A DNA stretch of 29,309 nt. It comes from an uncultured Acinetobacter sp. GTDB lineage: Bacteria > Cyanobacteriota > Vampirovibrionia > Gastranaerophilales > Gastranaerophilaceae. The notes below the pieces were generated by a model. The model saw nothing but the letters and a program-made list of their open reading frames with translations, was not told where the DNA came from and searched no databases. Below are positions 15,351-23,222 of this stretch, piece after piece; positions within the stretch are counted from its first letter, which is position 1, and each line of letters begins with the position of its first letter. The position numbers and the translations under genes were made by a program. Location of the stretch: positions 1 through 29,309 of the forward strand of contig CAMORE010000004.1 in assembly GCA_946623365.1 (NCBI GenBank). Direction: 5' to 3'.

Positions 15351-16142
15351 ATGAAAATACTTGTATCAAATGATGATGGCATATTATCAAACGGAATAAG
15401 AGTGCTTATAGAATCTCTATCTCCAGATCATGATGTATATGTAGTTGCTCCTGACAGGGAACGCAGTGCGGCAGGACATTCTCTAACACTTCATACACCC
15501 TTACGAGTGGAAGAAGTTGACCCCAAATATGGCGCAAAAAAGTGTTGGATGACAACAGGAACTCCGGGAGATTGCGTAAAGCTTGCTATAAATGCTATTT
15601 TAGAAGAAGATGAGAAGCCGGATTTAGTAATATCTGGCATTAACCATGGACCTAATCTAGGTGCCGATATTTTGTATTCAGGTACTGTCAGCTGTGCAAT
15701 GGAAGGGGCGATGATGGGATTTCCGAGTATTGCAACATCTCTTGCAAGTTTGCGTAACGAATACGAAGATTTCAGGTTCGCGGGTGAATTTATTACTCAA
15801 CTTATAAATAGATTGGATACTTATAAAATCCCTCCTAAAACTATACTTAATGTTAATATTCCCGGACTTGAAAAAGATGATATTGCAGGAATAGCAATCA
15901 CTGAACTAGGTAACAGAATCTTTACTGATGACTATGAAAAAAGAATTGATCCGAGAGGAAAAGTTTATTATTGGATGGCAGGAGAACTTATTACTGAGCC
16001 TGAAAATGCGTCAACAGATATTGCAGCGGTAAGAAATAACAAAATATCAATTACTCCAGTCACCTACGAAATGACGCGGATTAACATCATGAATGAACTG
16101 GAAGCCAGCTTGTGTAAAGAAAATGTTTGCAATTGGTTTTAA
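15351..16142 (+). CDS. surE: 5'/3'-nucleotidase SurE
   Basis: It is a metal-dependent phosphatase that dephosphorylates nucleoside 5'- and 3'-monophosphates and short polyphosphate. The metal ligands are seen as Asp8-Asp9 in VSNDDG, Ser39 in DRERSAAGHS, and Asn98 in SGINHGPNLG. TGTPGDCV and YSGTVSCAMEG are further family blocks. The 263-residue length is normal. AAAGG lies six bases before the ATG. It ends the thyX operon, 26 bp after the solute-binding gene, and is convergent with mnmE. Only 10 bp separate the two stops and no terminator is visible, so antisense overlap of transcripts is likely. Confidence 0.96.
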   Translation: MKILVSNDDGILSNGIRVLIESLSPDHDVYVVAPDRERSAAGHSLTLHTPLRVEEVDPKYGAKKCWMTTGTPGDCVKLAINAILEEDEKPDLVISGINHGPNLGADILYSGTVSCAMEGAMMGFPSIATSLASLRNEYEDFRFAGEFITQLINRLDTYKIPPKTILNVNIPGLEKDDIAGIAITELGNRIFTDDYEKRIDPRGKVYYWMAGELITEPENASTDIAAVRNNKISITPVTYEMTRINIMNELEASLCKENVCNWF

Positions 16143-16152
16143 TTAAATTCAA

Positions 16153-17523
16153 TTACTTTCCGATACAAAAGTGATCAAATATGTTATTCAGAATGTCGTC
16201 TGTTATTAATTCTCCCGTTAGCTCGTCAAGAGCAAGAATTGCCGCTTTTACATCAATTGATATAAGATCTTGAAGCTCTCGAAGCTGTGAAGCAATCAAT
16301 GCCTGTTCAATTGAATTGCGAGCTTTTCTTAAGCATTCTTGCTGACGGGTGTTAGTTACAAATTCTAAATTTTCAGGATTAATATCACATACTTTTTTTG
16401 TAAGTTCTTGTTTTAATTCATCAATCCCTTCGCCTGTTAAAGCGGATATATACACTGCATTATTGTTCTTTTCCTGTGATAAATCCGATTTATTTGCAAT
16501 AAGTATGTATTTTTTATCTTTCAATAATGCCAGAACATCTTTATCTTCTTCTGTAATTCCCTGTGTGCAATCATATACAAAAAGAACCAAATCGGCTTCA
16601 TCAAGAGATTGCTTAGAGTACTCTATTCCTATTTGCTCGACTTTGTCATCTCCTTTATCTCTTATACCTGCTGTATCTACAAGTGTTACAGGAATCCCAA
16701 GGTCCAGAGTCTCTTTTATTACATCTCTTGTTGTTCCTGCTATATCAGTAACAATAGCCCTATCCAAACTTAAAAGAGCATTAAAAAGGGATGACTTCCC
16801 GACATTCGGCTTTCCTATAATTGCAACAGAAGCTCCTTGTCTAAATATATTTGAAGTTTTTGCACCCGAAAGAACCGAATCAATTAACTCTATTATACTA
16901 CTAAATGAGTCCGTTAAATATTCGTATTCAGGCTCTTTTACATCTTCAGGAAAATCTATTCCCGCAGTTATTTTTGATAAAACTTCAAAAATCTGATTTC
17001 TTATAAAGTTGATTTTTTCTTTTAGTACGCCTGAAAGATTTTTCACAGATATTTTTGCAAACTCGGATGTTTTTGAATGAATTATATCAGCTACCGATTC
17101 AGCCTGAGATAAATCCATTCTTTTATTTAAAAAAGCTCGCTTTGTAAATTCCCCTTTTTCAGCCATTCTTGCGCCATTTTTTAATACGAGGTTCAAAATA
17201 TTTTTAACAACATTCACTCCTCCATGACACTGAATTTCAATTACATCTTCTCCAGTATAACTGTTTGGGGCAAAAAATGGAAGAACTATAACTTCATCTA
17301 TATATTGAATTTTATATTCGTTGTTATTTTCGTTTTCAGACTCCTGCAGTTTATCAACAATCCAACCATGATTAAATTTTCTGGGCTCGAAATTAGGGTT
17401 AGTAAAAATTTTCTCTATAATCTCAAACGATTTTTCACCGGAAATTCTTATAACACCAACTCCGCCCGTACCCACCGGCGTTGCTATAGCTGTGATTGTA
17501 TCAAACTCATCTAAAACATTCAT
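16153..17523 (-). CDS. mnmE: tRNA uridine-5-carboxymethylaminomethyl(34) synthesis GTPase
   Basis: With MnmG it modifies the wobble uridine of several tRNAs. The N-terminal formyl-THF-binding domain (TITAIATPVGTGGVGVIRIS, 9-28) is followed by the helical domain and the inserted G domain. That G domain contains GKPNVGKS (237-244), DIAGTTRD (260-267), DTAG (283-286) and NKSD (344-347). The C-terminus ends in CIGK with the conserved Cys. The N- and C-terminal parts rule out HydF, a related GTPase that might be expected beside hydG. No Shine-Dalgarno is visible before the ATG at 17523; an ATG two codons on is not present. It lies 51 bp after hydG on the same strand and is probably the last gene of that operon. 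Confidence 0.96.
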   Translation of the reverse strand: MNVLDEFDTITAIATPVGTGGVGVIRISGEKSFEIIEKIFTNPNFEPRKFNHGWIVDKLQESENENNNEYKIQYIDEVIVLPFFAPNSYTGEDVIEIQCHGGVNVVKNILNLVLKNGARMAEKGEFTKRAFLNKRMDLSQAESVADIIHSKTSEFAKISVKNLSGVLKEKINFIRNQIFEVLSKITAGIDFPEDVKEPEYEYLTDSFSSIIELIDSVLSGAKTSNIFRQGASVAIIGKPNVGKSSLFNALLSLDRAIVTDIAGTTRDVIKETLDLGIPVTLVDTAGIRDKGDDKVEQIGIEYSKQSLDEADLVLFVYDCTQGITEEDKDVLALLKDKKYILIANKSDLSQEKNNNAVYISALTGEGIDELKQELTKKVCDINPENLEFVTNTRQQECLRKARNSIEQALIASQLRELQDLISIDVKAAILALDELTGELITDDILNNIFDHFCIGK

Positions 17524-17574
17524 AAATTTAATTCTATATCAAAAATGTTTTGTTGTAATTAGATTACTACTCTC

Positions 17575-19014
17575 CTAAAATCGGAAATCTCTTTTTCCCT
17601 GTTCAATCTCTTTAAGATTGTTTGTAAGAACTTTTTTTACAGCTTCATTTTCTATTTTGTCTAATTCTTTTATTATAAAAGCTTCACCTACTTTTTTTGT
17701 TTCTTCCGATGCATAATCCATCAAAAATTCTTTAAGAGTAATTAATGCATTTGGCTGACAACAGTTTTGTATTTGTCCTGTTTTACAAAGTGACATAAAC
17801 CTCTCACCGGTTCTGCCTTCTCTGTAACACGCCGTACAAAATGACGGAATATAACCGAGTTCAAGAAGCCATCTTACAACTTCATCAAGAGTTCTCTGGT
17901 CAGACACATCAAATTGTTCTGTATCGATAGGTCTTTCGGGTTCTGTGTATCCTCCGACAGAAGTTCTTGAGGCTCCTGAAACTTGCGATACACCAAGCTT
18001 GAGAAGTTTTTCTCTAACAGATTGTGATTCTCTTGTAGAAATAATTATTCCTGTATAAGGAACTGCAATACGAGTGAGGGCAACTATCTTGGCAAATGTC
18101 TCATCATCAATGCCGTTATCAAACGCTGTCGGATCAATATCGTCTGCTTTTTTAATTCTCGGAACAGAAATCGTATGAGGTCCAACCCCATGAACAGCTT
18201 CAAGGTGTTCTGCATGCATTAAAAGAGCTGCAAATTCGTATTTATATCTTTCCAAACCGAATAAAACTCCAAGCCCTACATCATCTATGCCGCCTTCCAT
18301 TGCTCTGTCCATAGCTTCTGTATGATAGGCATAGTTATGTTTCGGTCCGGTCGGATGTAGTTTTTCATAACTTTCTTTATGGTAAGTTTCCTGAAACAGA
18401 ATATAAGTCCCGATGCCGGCTTCTTTTAAAAGCCTGTAGTTTTCAACTGTTGTAGCAGCGATATTAACATTAACCCTTCTTATTGCACCGTTTTTATGTT
18501 TAATTGAATAAATTGTTTTTATACATTCTAAAATATATTCTATCGGATTGTTAACGGGGTCTTCTCCTGATTCTATTGCTAATCGCTTATGTCCCATATC
18601 TTGAAGTGCAATGACTTCTGCCTTAACTTCTTCCTGAGTAAGTTTTTTTCTAGGAATGTGCTTATTTTGATGATGATATGGGCAATATACACAACCGTTA
18701 GTACAATAATTAGAAAGATAGAGCGGTGCAAAAATTACAATTCTTTCTCCGTAAAATGATTGCTTAATCTCTTCGGCAATACTGTATATTTTTTCTAAAA
18801 TATTTTTATCATCACATGCTAATAAAATACTTGCTTCTTCGTGAGTTAAACCTTTGCAAAATGTTTCTCTGCCGACTCTTGTCGGGCGGGCTTTTTCCAA
18901 TATTTCATTAATTAATTCTATATTATTTTTGTTCTTTTCTGCATATTCTAAAGTTCTTAAAACTTCTTCATGGTTTATAAATTCTTCCGCTTTTAATGAT
19001 TTTTTATTGTACAT
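17575..19014 (-). CDS. hydG: [FeFe]-hydrogenase maturase HydG (radical SAM tyrosine lyase)
   Basis: It cleaves tyrosine to make the CO and CN ligands of the H-cluster of [FeFe] hydrogenase. The radical SAM cluster motif is Cys104, Cys108 and Cys111 (CTNGCVYC). The second, auxiliary cluster of HydG is held by Cys393-Cys396 (CTAC) and further Cys at 410 and 418-419 (SLCKTGQIQNCC). This C-terminal set distinguishes HydG from the thiamine enzyme ThiH. The length of 479 residues fits. AGAGGT lies seven bases before the ATG. It sits between a TM1266-family regulator and mnmE. HydE, HydF and the hydrogenase are not in the window. It indicates that the organism assembles an [FeFe] hydrogenase. Confidence 0.96.
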   Translation of the reverse strand: MYNKKSLKAEEFINHEEVLRTLEYAEKNKNNIELINEILEKARPTRVGRETFCKGLTHEEASILLACDDKNILEKIYSIAEEIKQSFYGERIVIFAPLYLSNYCTNGCVYCPYHHQNKHIPRKKLTQEEVKAEVIALQDMGHKRLAIESGEDPVNNPIEYILECIKTIYSIKHKNGAIRRVNVNIAATTVENYRLLKEAGIGTYILFQETYHKESYEKLHPTGPKHNYAYHTEAMDRAMEGGIDDVGLGVLFGLERYKYEFAALLMHAEHLEAVHGVGPHTISVPRIKKADDIDPTAFDNGIDDETFAKIVALTRIAVPYTGIIISTRESQSVREKLLKLGVSQVSGASRTSVGGYTEPERPIDTEQFDVSDQRTLDEVVRWLLELGYIPSFCTACYREGRTGERFMSLCKTGQIQNCCQPNALITLKEFLMDYASEETKKVGEAFIIKELDKIENEAVKKVLTNNLKEIEQGKRDFRF

Positions 19015-19046
19015 TTTTTTACCTCTGTGTCTATTGTCATTTACCG

Positions 19047-19292
19047 CTATACATTTGAATAAACTGTCTTTGCATTAACGCCGTTTAACTTACCGATTTT
19101 TCCGGTTAAGGCATTAATTATATCAACCGGAGCATCAAGAACTACGCTAATAATTCTGACAGCTTTCGGCTGGTATGGAATTCCCATCCTCCCTATAATA
19201 TATTTTGAATATTCCGTTAATAGATTCTGAATATCGCAAACAACTGCATCGTTTTCTACGATAATTCCTACAATTGCAACGCGTGTTTCCAT
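19047..19292 (-). CDS. TM1266-family putative iron-only hydrogenase system regulator
   Basis: This small ACT-like, NikR-C-terminal-type protein is named for its regular linkage to [FeFe]-hydrogenase maturation genes; its ligand and target are not known to me. The 81-residue protein has the beta-alpha-beta-beta-alpha-beta pattern: strand TRVAIVGIIVE, helix VCDIQNLLTEYSKYIIGRMG, strand VRIISVVLDAP, helix DIINALTGKIGKLNG, strand VNAKTVYS. Alignment by eye to the TM1266 pattern (LLxxYSxxIxxRxGxP, and GKxGxxxGVxxKT) is good. The frame opens 16 codons earlier, but the ATG at 19292 has AAGGAG eight bases upstream. The next gene is hydG, 32 bp away. It has no DNA-binding domain of its own. Confidence 0.88.
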   Translation of the reverse strand: METRVAIVGIIVENDAVVCDIQNLLTEYSKYIIGRMGIPYQPKAVRIISVVLDAPVDIINALTGKIGKLNGVNAKTVYSNV

Positions 19293-19426
19293 AATTTTCT
19301 CCTTATTTATAAAAAAATAAATGTCGTGCCAATAAGACACGACATTTTATATCAATATCTTTCCGCTCAGTATTACTTTACGGTCAGGCACATCTTTATT
19401 ATTTATAAAAATAATCAGCAAGTCAA
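19293..19426 (-). promoter_or_regulatory. Promoter and structured leader of the TM1266-hydG-mnmE operon
   Basis: On the minus strand, TTGACT (19426-19421), a 17-bp spacer and AATAAT (19403-19398) suggest a start near 19391. The leader of about 100 nt first forms a small hairpin (19383-19363). In that hairpin CCG/CGG and AGT/ACT enclose a TAA/GAG internal loop, as in the known UAA/GAN motif. Next AAATGTCGTG pairs perfectly with CACGACATTT (19347-19319), followed by TATTTTTTT, a terminator shape. Just after it comes AAGGAG and the ATG. A terminator between promoter and first gene suggests attenuation. Alternatively it ends the upstream gene and a start site lies elsewhere. Confidence 0.55.
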
Positions 19427-19447
19427 CCCTCTTAAGTGTAACAATGG

Positions 19448-20209
19448 CTATTGGACATTTTTACTATTCTTTTTATTTTCCAATATTACCGGTTTAAATT
19501 TCTTTATTATTAATTCGGGAAAAAATTCTTTTAGTTCTTGACCTGCTTGATTAAAAGCTTGCTTATCTATAAAAGGTATGATTGATAATGAGGTATGAGG
19601 ACAACACTCTTTTTTTATTTGTTTAAATTCTCTGGGATTATGTGCTTCTGAACGAATTAATTCCATAACTATATTATCGTTAGACAGATTTTTAAAATAT
19701 TTTCTGAAAATAGTTTTAATTTTATTAAAATAACTGCCTGCAAAATCAGTAATATTAAGCCAAGGATCAATAATTACAGCTTCCCGATTTTTAAAAAAGT
19801 ACTCTTTTTTATTTTCTATATCTTTATTAGTGATAAATGCTACTGCATGGTTTAAAATTCCAATTTGTCTATTATTTTTGTTAATATAAATCCCGCCTGC
19901 ATATATATTTTTTTGTCCGTTAAGCATTCCCAACAATTGAGCAAATATAGCATCTTCAGTGCAGTTACCGATTCCTTTTTCCTGCAATCTAAAAATAAGA
20001 GATGAATAGAAATCCCCGCCTTGTCGAAACATCTCTCTGGTGAGTCCGACTTCTTGTCCGATACTTTTTATATATTCAGGCGAATTTTTATCAATGTCTA
20101 ATACTGTTTTTAATTTACTTGCAGATACATGGTTGTAGACTGTGCGTGCACTACGTTCAATTAATTCTGCGTTATGTATTATATTTTTATTCCCTGTTAA
20201 TGAAATCAT
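19448..20209 (-). CDS. Putative Cys-His-Asp hydrolase (papain/transglutaminase-like), 253 aa
   Basis: I do not know a named family, but the middle of the protein has the order of a papain-fold triad. Cys83 lies in GIGNCTEDAIFAQLLG at the start of a helix, His121 in ILNHAVAFI at the start of a strand, and Asp148 in AVIIDPWLNI at the next strand. GNCxE followed by NHxxxxI and DPW is typical of transglutaminase-core and papain-like enzymes. The N-terminal 80 residues are helical and the C-terminus (HTSLSIIPFIDKQ to ENKKNSKNVQ) is basic. There is no signal peptide or membrane segment. The ATG has no good ribosome-binding site; a TATAAT lies three bases before it. A palindromic terminator upstream separates it from bioB. 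It may be a protease, an amidase, or a secreted effector. Confidence 0.6.
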   Translation of the reverse strand: MISLTGNKNIIHNAELIERSARTVYNHVSASKLKTVLDIDKNSPEYIKSIGQEVGLTREMFRQGGDFYSSLIFRLQEKGIGNCTEDAIFAQLLGMLNGQKNIYAGGIYINKNNRQIGILNHAVAFITNKDIENKKEYFFKNREAVIIDPWLNITDFAGSYFNKIKTIFRKYFKNLSNDNIVMELIRSEAHNPREFKQIKKECCPHTSLSIIPFIDKQAFNQAGQELKEFFPELIIKKFKPVILENKKNSKNVQ

Positions 20210-20231
20210 AATATTATATAAACTTCTAAAA

Positions 20232-20270
20232 AAAATTTTTGCGCTTTTAATTTAAAAGCGCAAAAATTTT
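20232..20270 (-). terminator. Strong palindromic terminator after bioB
   Basis: AAAATTTTTGCGCTTTTAA (20232-20250) pairs perfectly with the 19 bases at 20252-20270. A T-run continues on the minus strand, 20 bp past the bioB stop codon. Confidence 0.9.
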
Positions 20271-20289
20271 ATTGATATTTATTTACCTG

Positions 20290-21237
20290 TTAGTTTACAG
20301 ACATTGTTAAATCAAGTTCTTTCAGCATTTGCTTATCTTTTTCGGATTTAGAACCGCATGTTGTTAAATAATTACCGACCAGCAAAGAATTTATTCCTGC
20401 AATTATACCTATTTTTTGGTTATATTCACTTAATCTTGAAGTTCTTCCGCCGGCATATCTCAACATCGCTTTTGGTAAAATCATTCTGAATATACAAATA
20501 GTTTTTAAAATTTCTTCTTCATCTATTTTACTTTCATAATCTTCAAGCGGAGTACCTTTTATTGGATTAAGAAAATTAATCGGGACTGTTTTAGGGTTAA
20601 GTTCTTTTAATGATAAAGCCATATCTACTCTGTCTTCTCTGGTTTCGCCCATTCCGATAATAACACCGCAGCAAGCTTCTATACCATGTTTTGTAATCAT
20701 TTTTACGGTATTTACTCTGTCTGAAAAATTATGTGTCGTACAAATTTTACTGTGATAATTTTCTGAAGTATTTATGTTATGGTTAAATCTTTCAACGCCG
20801 GCTTCTTTGATTTGTTTTATTTGTTCTTCGGACAATAGCCCTAAAGATGCACAGCAGTGAATTCCGGGAATTGCAGCTACTGCTCTTATCATCTCAAGAA
20901 TCTTTTCAAAATCTTTCCCTGTCGGAACTCTGCCGGATGTAACTATGCAAAATCTTGTTGCACCGTTCTCTTTTGCACTTAATGCAGCTTTTTTTACAGT
21001 TTCCACATCTAATAGCGGATGACATTCAATCTCTGCATGATTATGTTTTGATTGAGCGCAGTATTTACAGTTCTCCGAACACTCGCCTGTTTTTGCGCTT
21101 ATAATACTGCATGCTTCAACTGTGTTATCAAAATTTTCCAGTGTAATTTTATGAGATATATTTATTAACTCTTCAAGCGGTTGCTCGTATAGTTTTAAAT
21201 ATTCTTCCTTTGTTAAATTCGTATAATCTTCTTTCAT
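20290..21237 (-). CDS. bioB: Biotin synthase
   Basis: This radical SAM enzyme inserts sulfur into dethiobiotin. The [4Fe-4S] motif is Cys53, Cys57 and Cys60 (ECSENCKYC). The [2Fe-2S] cluster ligands expected in BioB are present as Cys97 (RFCIVTSGR), Cys128/129 (HCCASLG) and Cys189/190 (EACCGVIIGMGET). The conserved arginines are at 260 and 265 (LRYAGGR), and GINSLLVGNYLTTCG closes the barrel. The cysteine set rules out HydE, which might be suspected because hydG is near. At 315 residues it has normal length. No other biotin genes are adjacent. A TATAAT promoter lies about 17 bp upstream, so the leader is very short and only a GGGAG at the transcript edge could act as ribosome-binding site. 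Confidence 0.95.
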   Translation of the reverse strand: MKEDYTNLTKEEYLKLYEQPLEELINISHKITLENFDNTVEACSIISAKTGECSENCKYCAQSKHNHAEIECHPLLDVETVKKAALSAKENGATRFCIVTSGRVPTGKDFEKILEMIRAVAAIPGIHCCASLGLLSEEQIKQIKEAGVERFNHNINTSENYHSKICTTHNFSDRVNTVKMITKHGIEACCGVIIGMGETREDRVDMALSLKELNPKTVPINFLNPIKGTPLEDYESKIDEEEILKTICIFRMILPKAMLRYAGGRTSRLSEYNQKIGIIAGINSLLVGNYLTTCGSKSEKDKQMLKELDLTMSVN

Positions 21238-21254
21238 AATCTGTATCTACTCCC

Positions 21255-21283
21255 ATTATATATTTCGGCTGTACATATTCTAA
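21255..21283 (-). promoter_or_regulatory. Promoter for bioB
   Basis: On the minus strand, TTAGAA (21283-21278), a 17-bp spacer and a perfect TATAAT (21260-21255). Transcription would start near 21248, about 11 nt before the ATG. Confidence 0.5.
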
Positions 21284-21326
21284 CACAAACAAAACCTTGG
21301 ATCATGACCCAAGGTTTTGTTTGTGT
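21283..21326 (-). terminator. 18-bp perfect hairpin after the YjfB-like gene
   Basis: ACACAAACAAAACCTTGG (21283-21300) pairs without mismatch with CCAAGGTTTTGTTTGTGT (21309-21326) around an 8-nt loop. It lies 15 bp past the stop codon at 21341. The T-rich half of the stem acts as U-tract on the minus strand. Confidence 0.85.
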
Positions 21327-21340
21327 ATTAATGAAACTTT

Positions 21341-21541
21341 TTAAGCATTAATTTCGGATAAATACTTATCCATGGCCTCTTTTGATATTTCAGCCGTATC
21401 TTCGAGCAGATTTCCTACTACTGCTTCTGAATCCTGCTGCATTTTCATCAATTTAACCTGATACATGGCTTCCGTCTGCTGAGCTTTTATTTCAGACGAC
21501 AAAATATCATTAGCCTGATTGTAATTTGTACTAATTTCCAT
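21341..21541 (-). CDS. Small helical protein, 66 aa, possibly YjfB-like
   Basis: The peptide begins MEISTNYNQANDILSSEI and continues with one long helix containing AMYQVKLMKMQQDSEAVVGN and LLEDTAEISKEAMDKYL. Its MxIS start, a Val-Leu/Met-Lys-Met core, a Gln-rich turn and a LLEx end recall the small YjfB family (linked to motility), but the match is by eye and weak. The frame extends 21 codons upstream, but the ATG at 21541 is preceded by GAAGGG ten bases away. It stands alone, with a strong terminator after it. An unnamed conserved peptide is the alternative. Confidence 0.6.
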   Translation of the reverse strand: MEISTNYNQANDILSSEIKAQQTEAMYQVKLMKMQQDSEAVVGNLLEDTAEISKEAMDKYLSEINA

Positions 21542-21687
21542 ACTGCTACCCTTCTTTATTGTTTGTGATAAATGTACATAAATATGATAACACATGTTAT
21601 ACAAAAACTCAATACTTAATACATATAAGTAAACTAAATAAAAATTTTTTTTGATATAAAATTTTTATAAATTTTTTCTATTTTCTA

Positions 21688-21716
21688 TTGCAAATTAAAA
21701 AAAAATATTGTATAAA
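21688..21716 (+). promoter_or_regulatory. Promoter for gdhA
   Basis: TTGCAA (21688-21693), a 17-bp A-rich spacer and TATAAA (21711-21716). The predicted leader is about 57 nt. The promoter sits in a very AT-rich, probably bent tract (21630-21725). Confidence 0.65.
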
Positions 21717-21779
21717 AAAAATTAAGAGGTAAACAATTTTTAATCTCTGTAAGACAATAACGAAGAGGATTATAGAAGT

Positions 21780-23129
21780 ATGAATGAATACATAACAAGA
21801 GTGCTTAATCAATTAGAAAAGAAATATGCTTGTGAACCTGAATATTTACAAGCAGTAAGAGAAGTTTTATGTTCTGTTGAACATTTGGTTGAACAACACC
21901 CTGAATACGAAAAATTGGCAATTCTGGAAAGAATGGTTGAACCGGAGAGAATAATATCTTTTAGAGTTCCTTGGGTCAATGATAATGGAGAAGTTATTGT
22001 TAACAGAGGTTTTAGAGTCCAATTCAGTTCACTAATCGGGCCTTATAAAGGGGGGTTGAGGTTTCACCCGACTGTTAACCAAAGTATCATGAAATTTTTA
22101 GGTTTTGAGCAAATATTCAAAAATGCTCTTACAGGTTTGCCAATTGGTGGTGGAAAAGGCGGAAGTGATTTTGACCCTAAGGGTAAATCTGATAGTGAAA
22201 TTATGCGATTCTGCCAAAGTTTTATGACCGAATTATATAGACATATCGGTCATGATGTTGACGTTCCTGCCGGTGATATCGGTGTCGGAGGAAGGGAAAT
22301 AGGTTATTTGTTCGGTCAATATAAAAGAATAAGAGATGCATACGAAGGCGGAGTTTTAACCGGTAAGTCAATTTGCTACGGAGGTTCTCTTGGCAGAACA
22401 GAAGCAACAGGATTCGGTTTAGTATTTTTCACAAGGGAAATGTTAAAAACCAAAGGAGAAAGCTTTACCGGTAAAACAGTTACAATCTCAGGCTCCGGTA
22501 ACGTAGCAATTTATGCATGCCAAAAAGCTCAGGAATACGGTGCAAATGTTGTTGCAATGTCTGATTCTAACGGATGTATATATGATAAAAACGGTATCGA
22601 TTTATCTTTAGTAAAACAAATTAAAGAAGTTGAAAGAGGAAGAATAAAAGATTATTTAAAGAAACATCCTGATGCTGAGTATACTGAAAGAACATCAGAG
22701 GATTCTCCGATTTGGAATATAAAAACGGATATAGCTTTGCCTTGTGCTACTCAAAATGAGTTAACATTAAATTCCGCAAAAAAACTTGTGGAAAATGGTG
22801 TTTTAGCGGTTGCTGAAGGTGCAAATATGCCTTGCACTCAAGAAGCTACGGACTTTTTCCTTGAAAAAGGTGTATTGGTAGGACCTGCAAAAGCTGCTAA
22901 TGCCGGCGGTGTCGCTACATCAGCAATTGAAATGAGCCAAAACAGTATGCGATATTATTACACTTTTGATGAAGTTATAGAAAAACTTGATTGCATTATG
23001 GTTAATATATTTAATGCTTGTAAATGTAACGCTGAAAAATACGGTTGTGCCGGAAATTATGTAGCAGGAGCAAACCTTGCTGCTTTTGATAAACTTGCAG
23101 AAGCTATGAAATGCCAAGGTATTGTATAA
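21780..23129 (+). CDS. gdhA: NADP-type glutamate dehydrogenase
   Basis: It interconverts 2-oxoglutarate plus ammonia and glutamate, normally assimilating ammonia in anaerobes. The 449-residue length, without insertion, is that of the hexameric NADP-type enzyme. Substrate motifs include GPYKGGLRFHP and the active-site Lys in LPIGGGKGG (around 120-130). The block PAGDIGVGGREIGYLFGQYK follows. The nucleotide-binding loop SGSGNVA is at about 236-242. NAGGVATSAIEMSQNS closes the active site. The initiation region has only a weak AGAAG close to the ATG, with GAGG further upstream. It is monocistronic, with its own promoter and terminator. Coenzyme preference is taken from family similarity, not from a single residue. 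Confidence 0.95.
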   Translation: MNEYITRVLNQLEKKYACEPEYLQAVREVLCSVEHLVEQHPEYEKLAILERMVEPERIISFRVPWVNDNGEVIVNRGFRVQFSSLIGPYKGGLRFHPTVNQSIMKFLGFEQIFKNALTGLPIGGGKGGSDFDPKGKSDSEIMRFCQSFMTELYRHIGHDVDVPAGDIGVGGREIGYLFGQYKRIRDAYEGGVLTGKSICYGGSLGRTEATGFGLVFFTREMLKTKGESFTGKTVTISGSGNVAIYACQKAQEYGANVVAMSDSNGCIYDKNGIDLSLVKQIKEVERGRIKDYLKKHPDAEYTERTSEDSPIWNIKTDIALPCATQNELTLNSAKKLVENGVLAVAEGANMPCTQEATDFFLEKGVLVGPAKAANAGGVATSAIEMSQNSMRYYYTFDEVIEKLDCIMVNIFNACKCNAEKYGCAGNYVAGANLAAFDKLAEAMKCQGIV

Positions 23130-23144
23130 ATAAAGTAATTATAA

Positions 23145-23178
23145 AAAGCGCCGTCAAATTTTGACGGCGCTTTTTTAT
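23145..23178 (+). terminator. Intrinsic terminator after gdhA
   Basis: AAAAAGCGCCGTCAAA (23145-23160) pairs with TTTGACGGCGCTTTTT, followed by further T. The stem is GC-rich and symmetrical, and could also end the minus-strand gene at 23223. Confidence 0.92.
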
Positions 23179-23222
23179 ATACTGTTAGAAGTGTGACTAA
23201 AAAGTAAATCTGAGTAAAATGC

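Noticed and set aside
16349..16996. 215-codon plus-strand frame opposite mnmE
   Set aside because: It is antisense to conserved mnmE domains including the G motifs; its Ser/Phe-rich content is a mirror of the real gene.
16153..17523. HydF, suggested by proximity to hydG
   Set aside because: The protein has the full MnmE N-terminal domain and a CIGK C-terminus, and lacks a HydF-type C-terminal cluster domain.
20290..21237. HydE, suggested by proximity to hydG
   Set aside because: The cysteine set (53/57/60, 97, 128, 189) and LRYAGGR fit biotin synthase, including its [2Fe-2S] cluster ligands.
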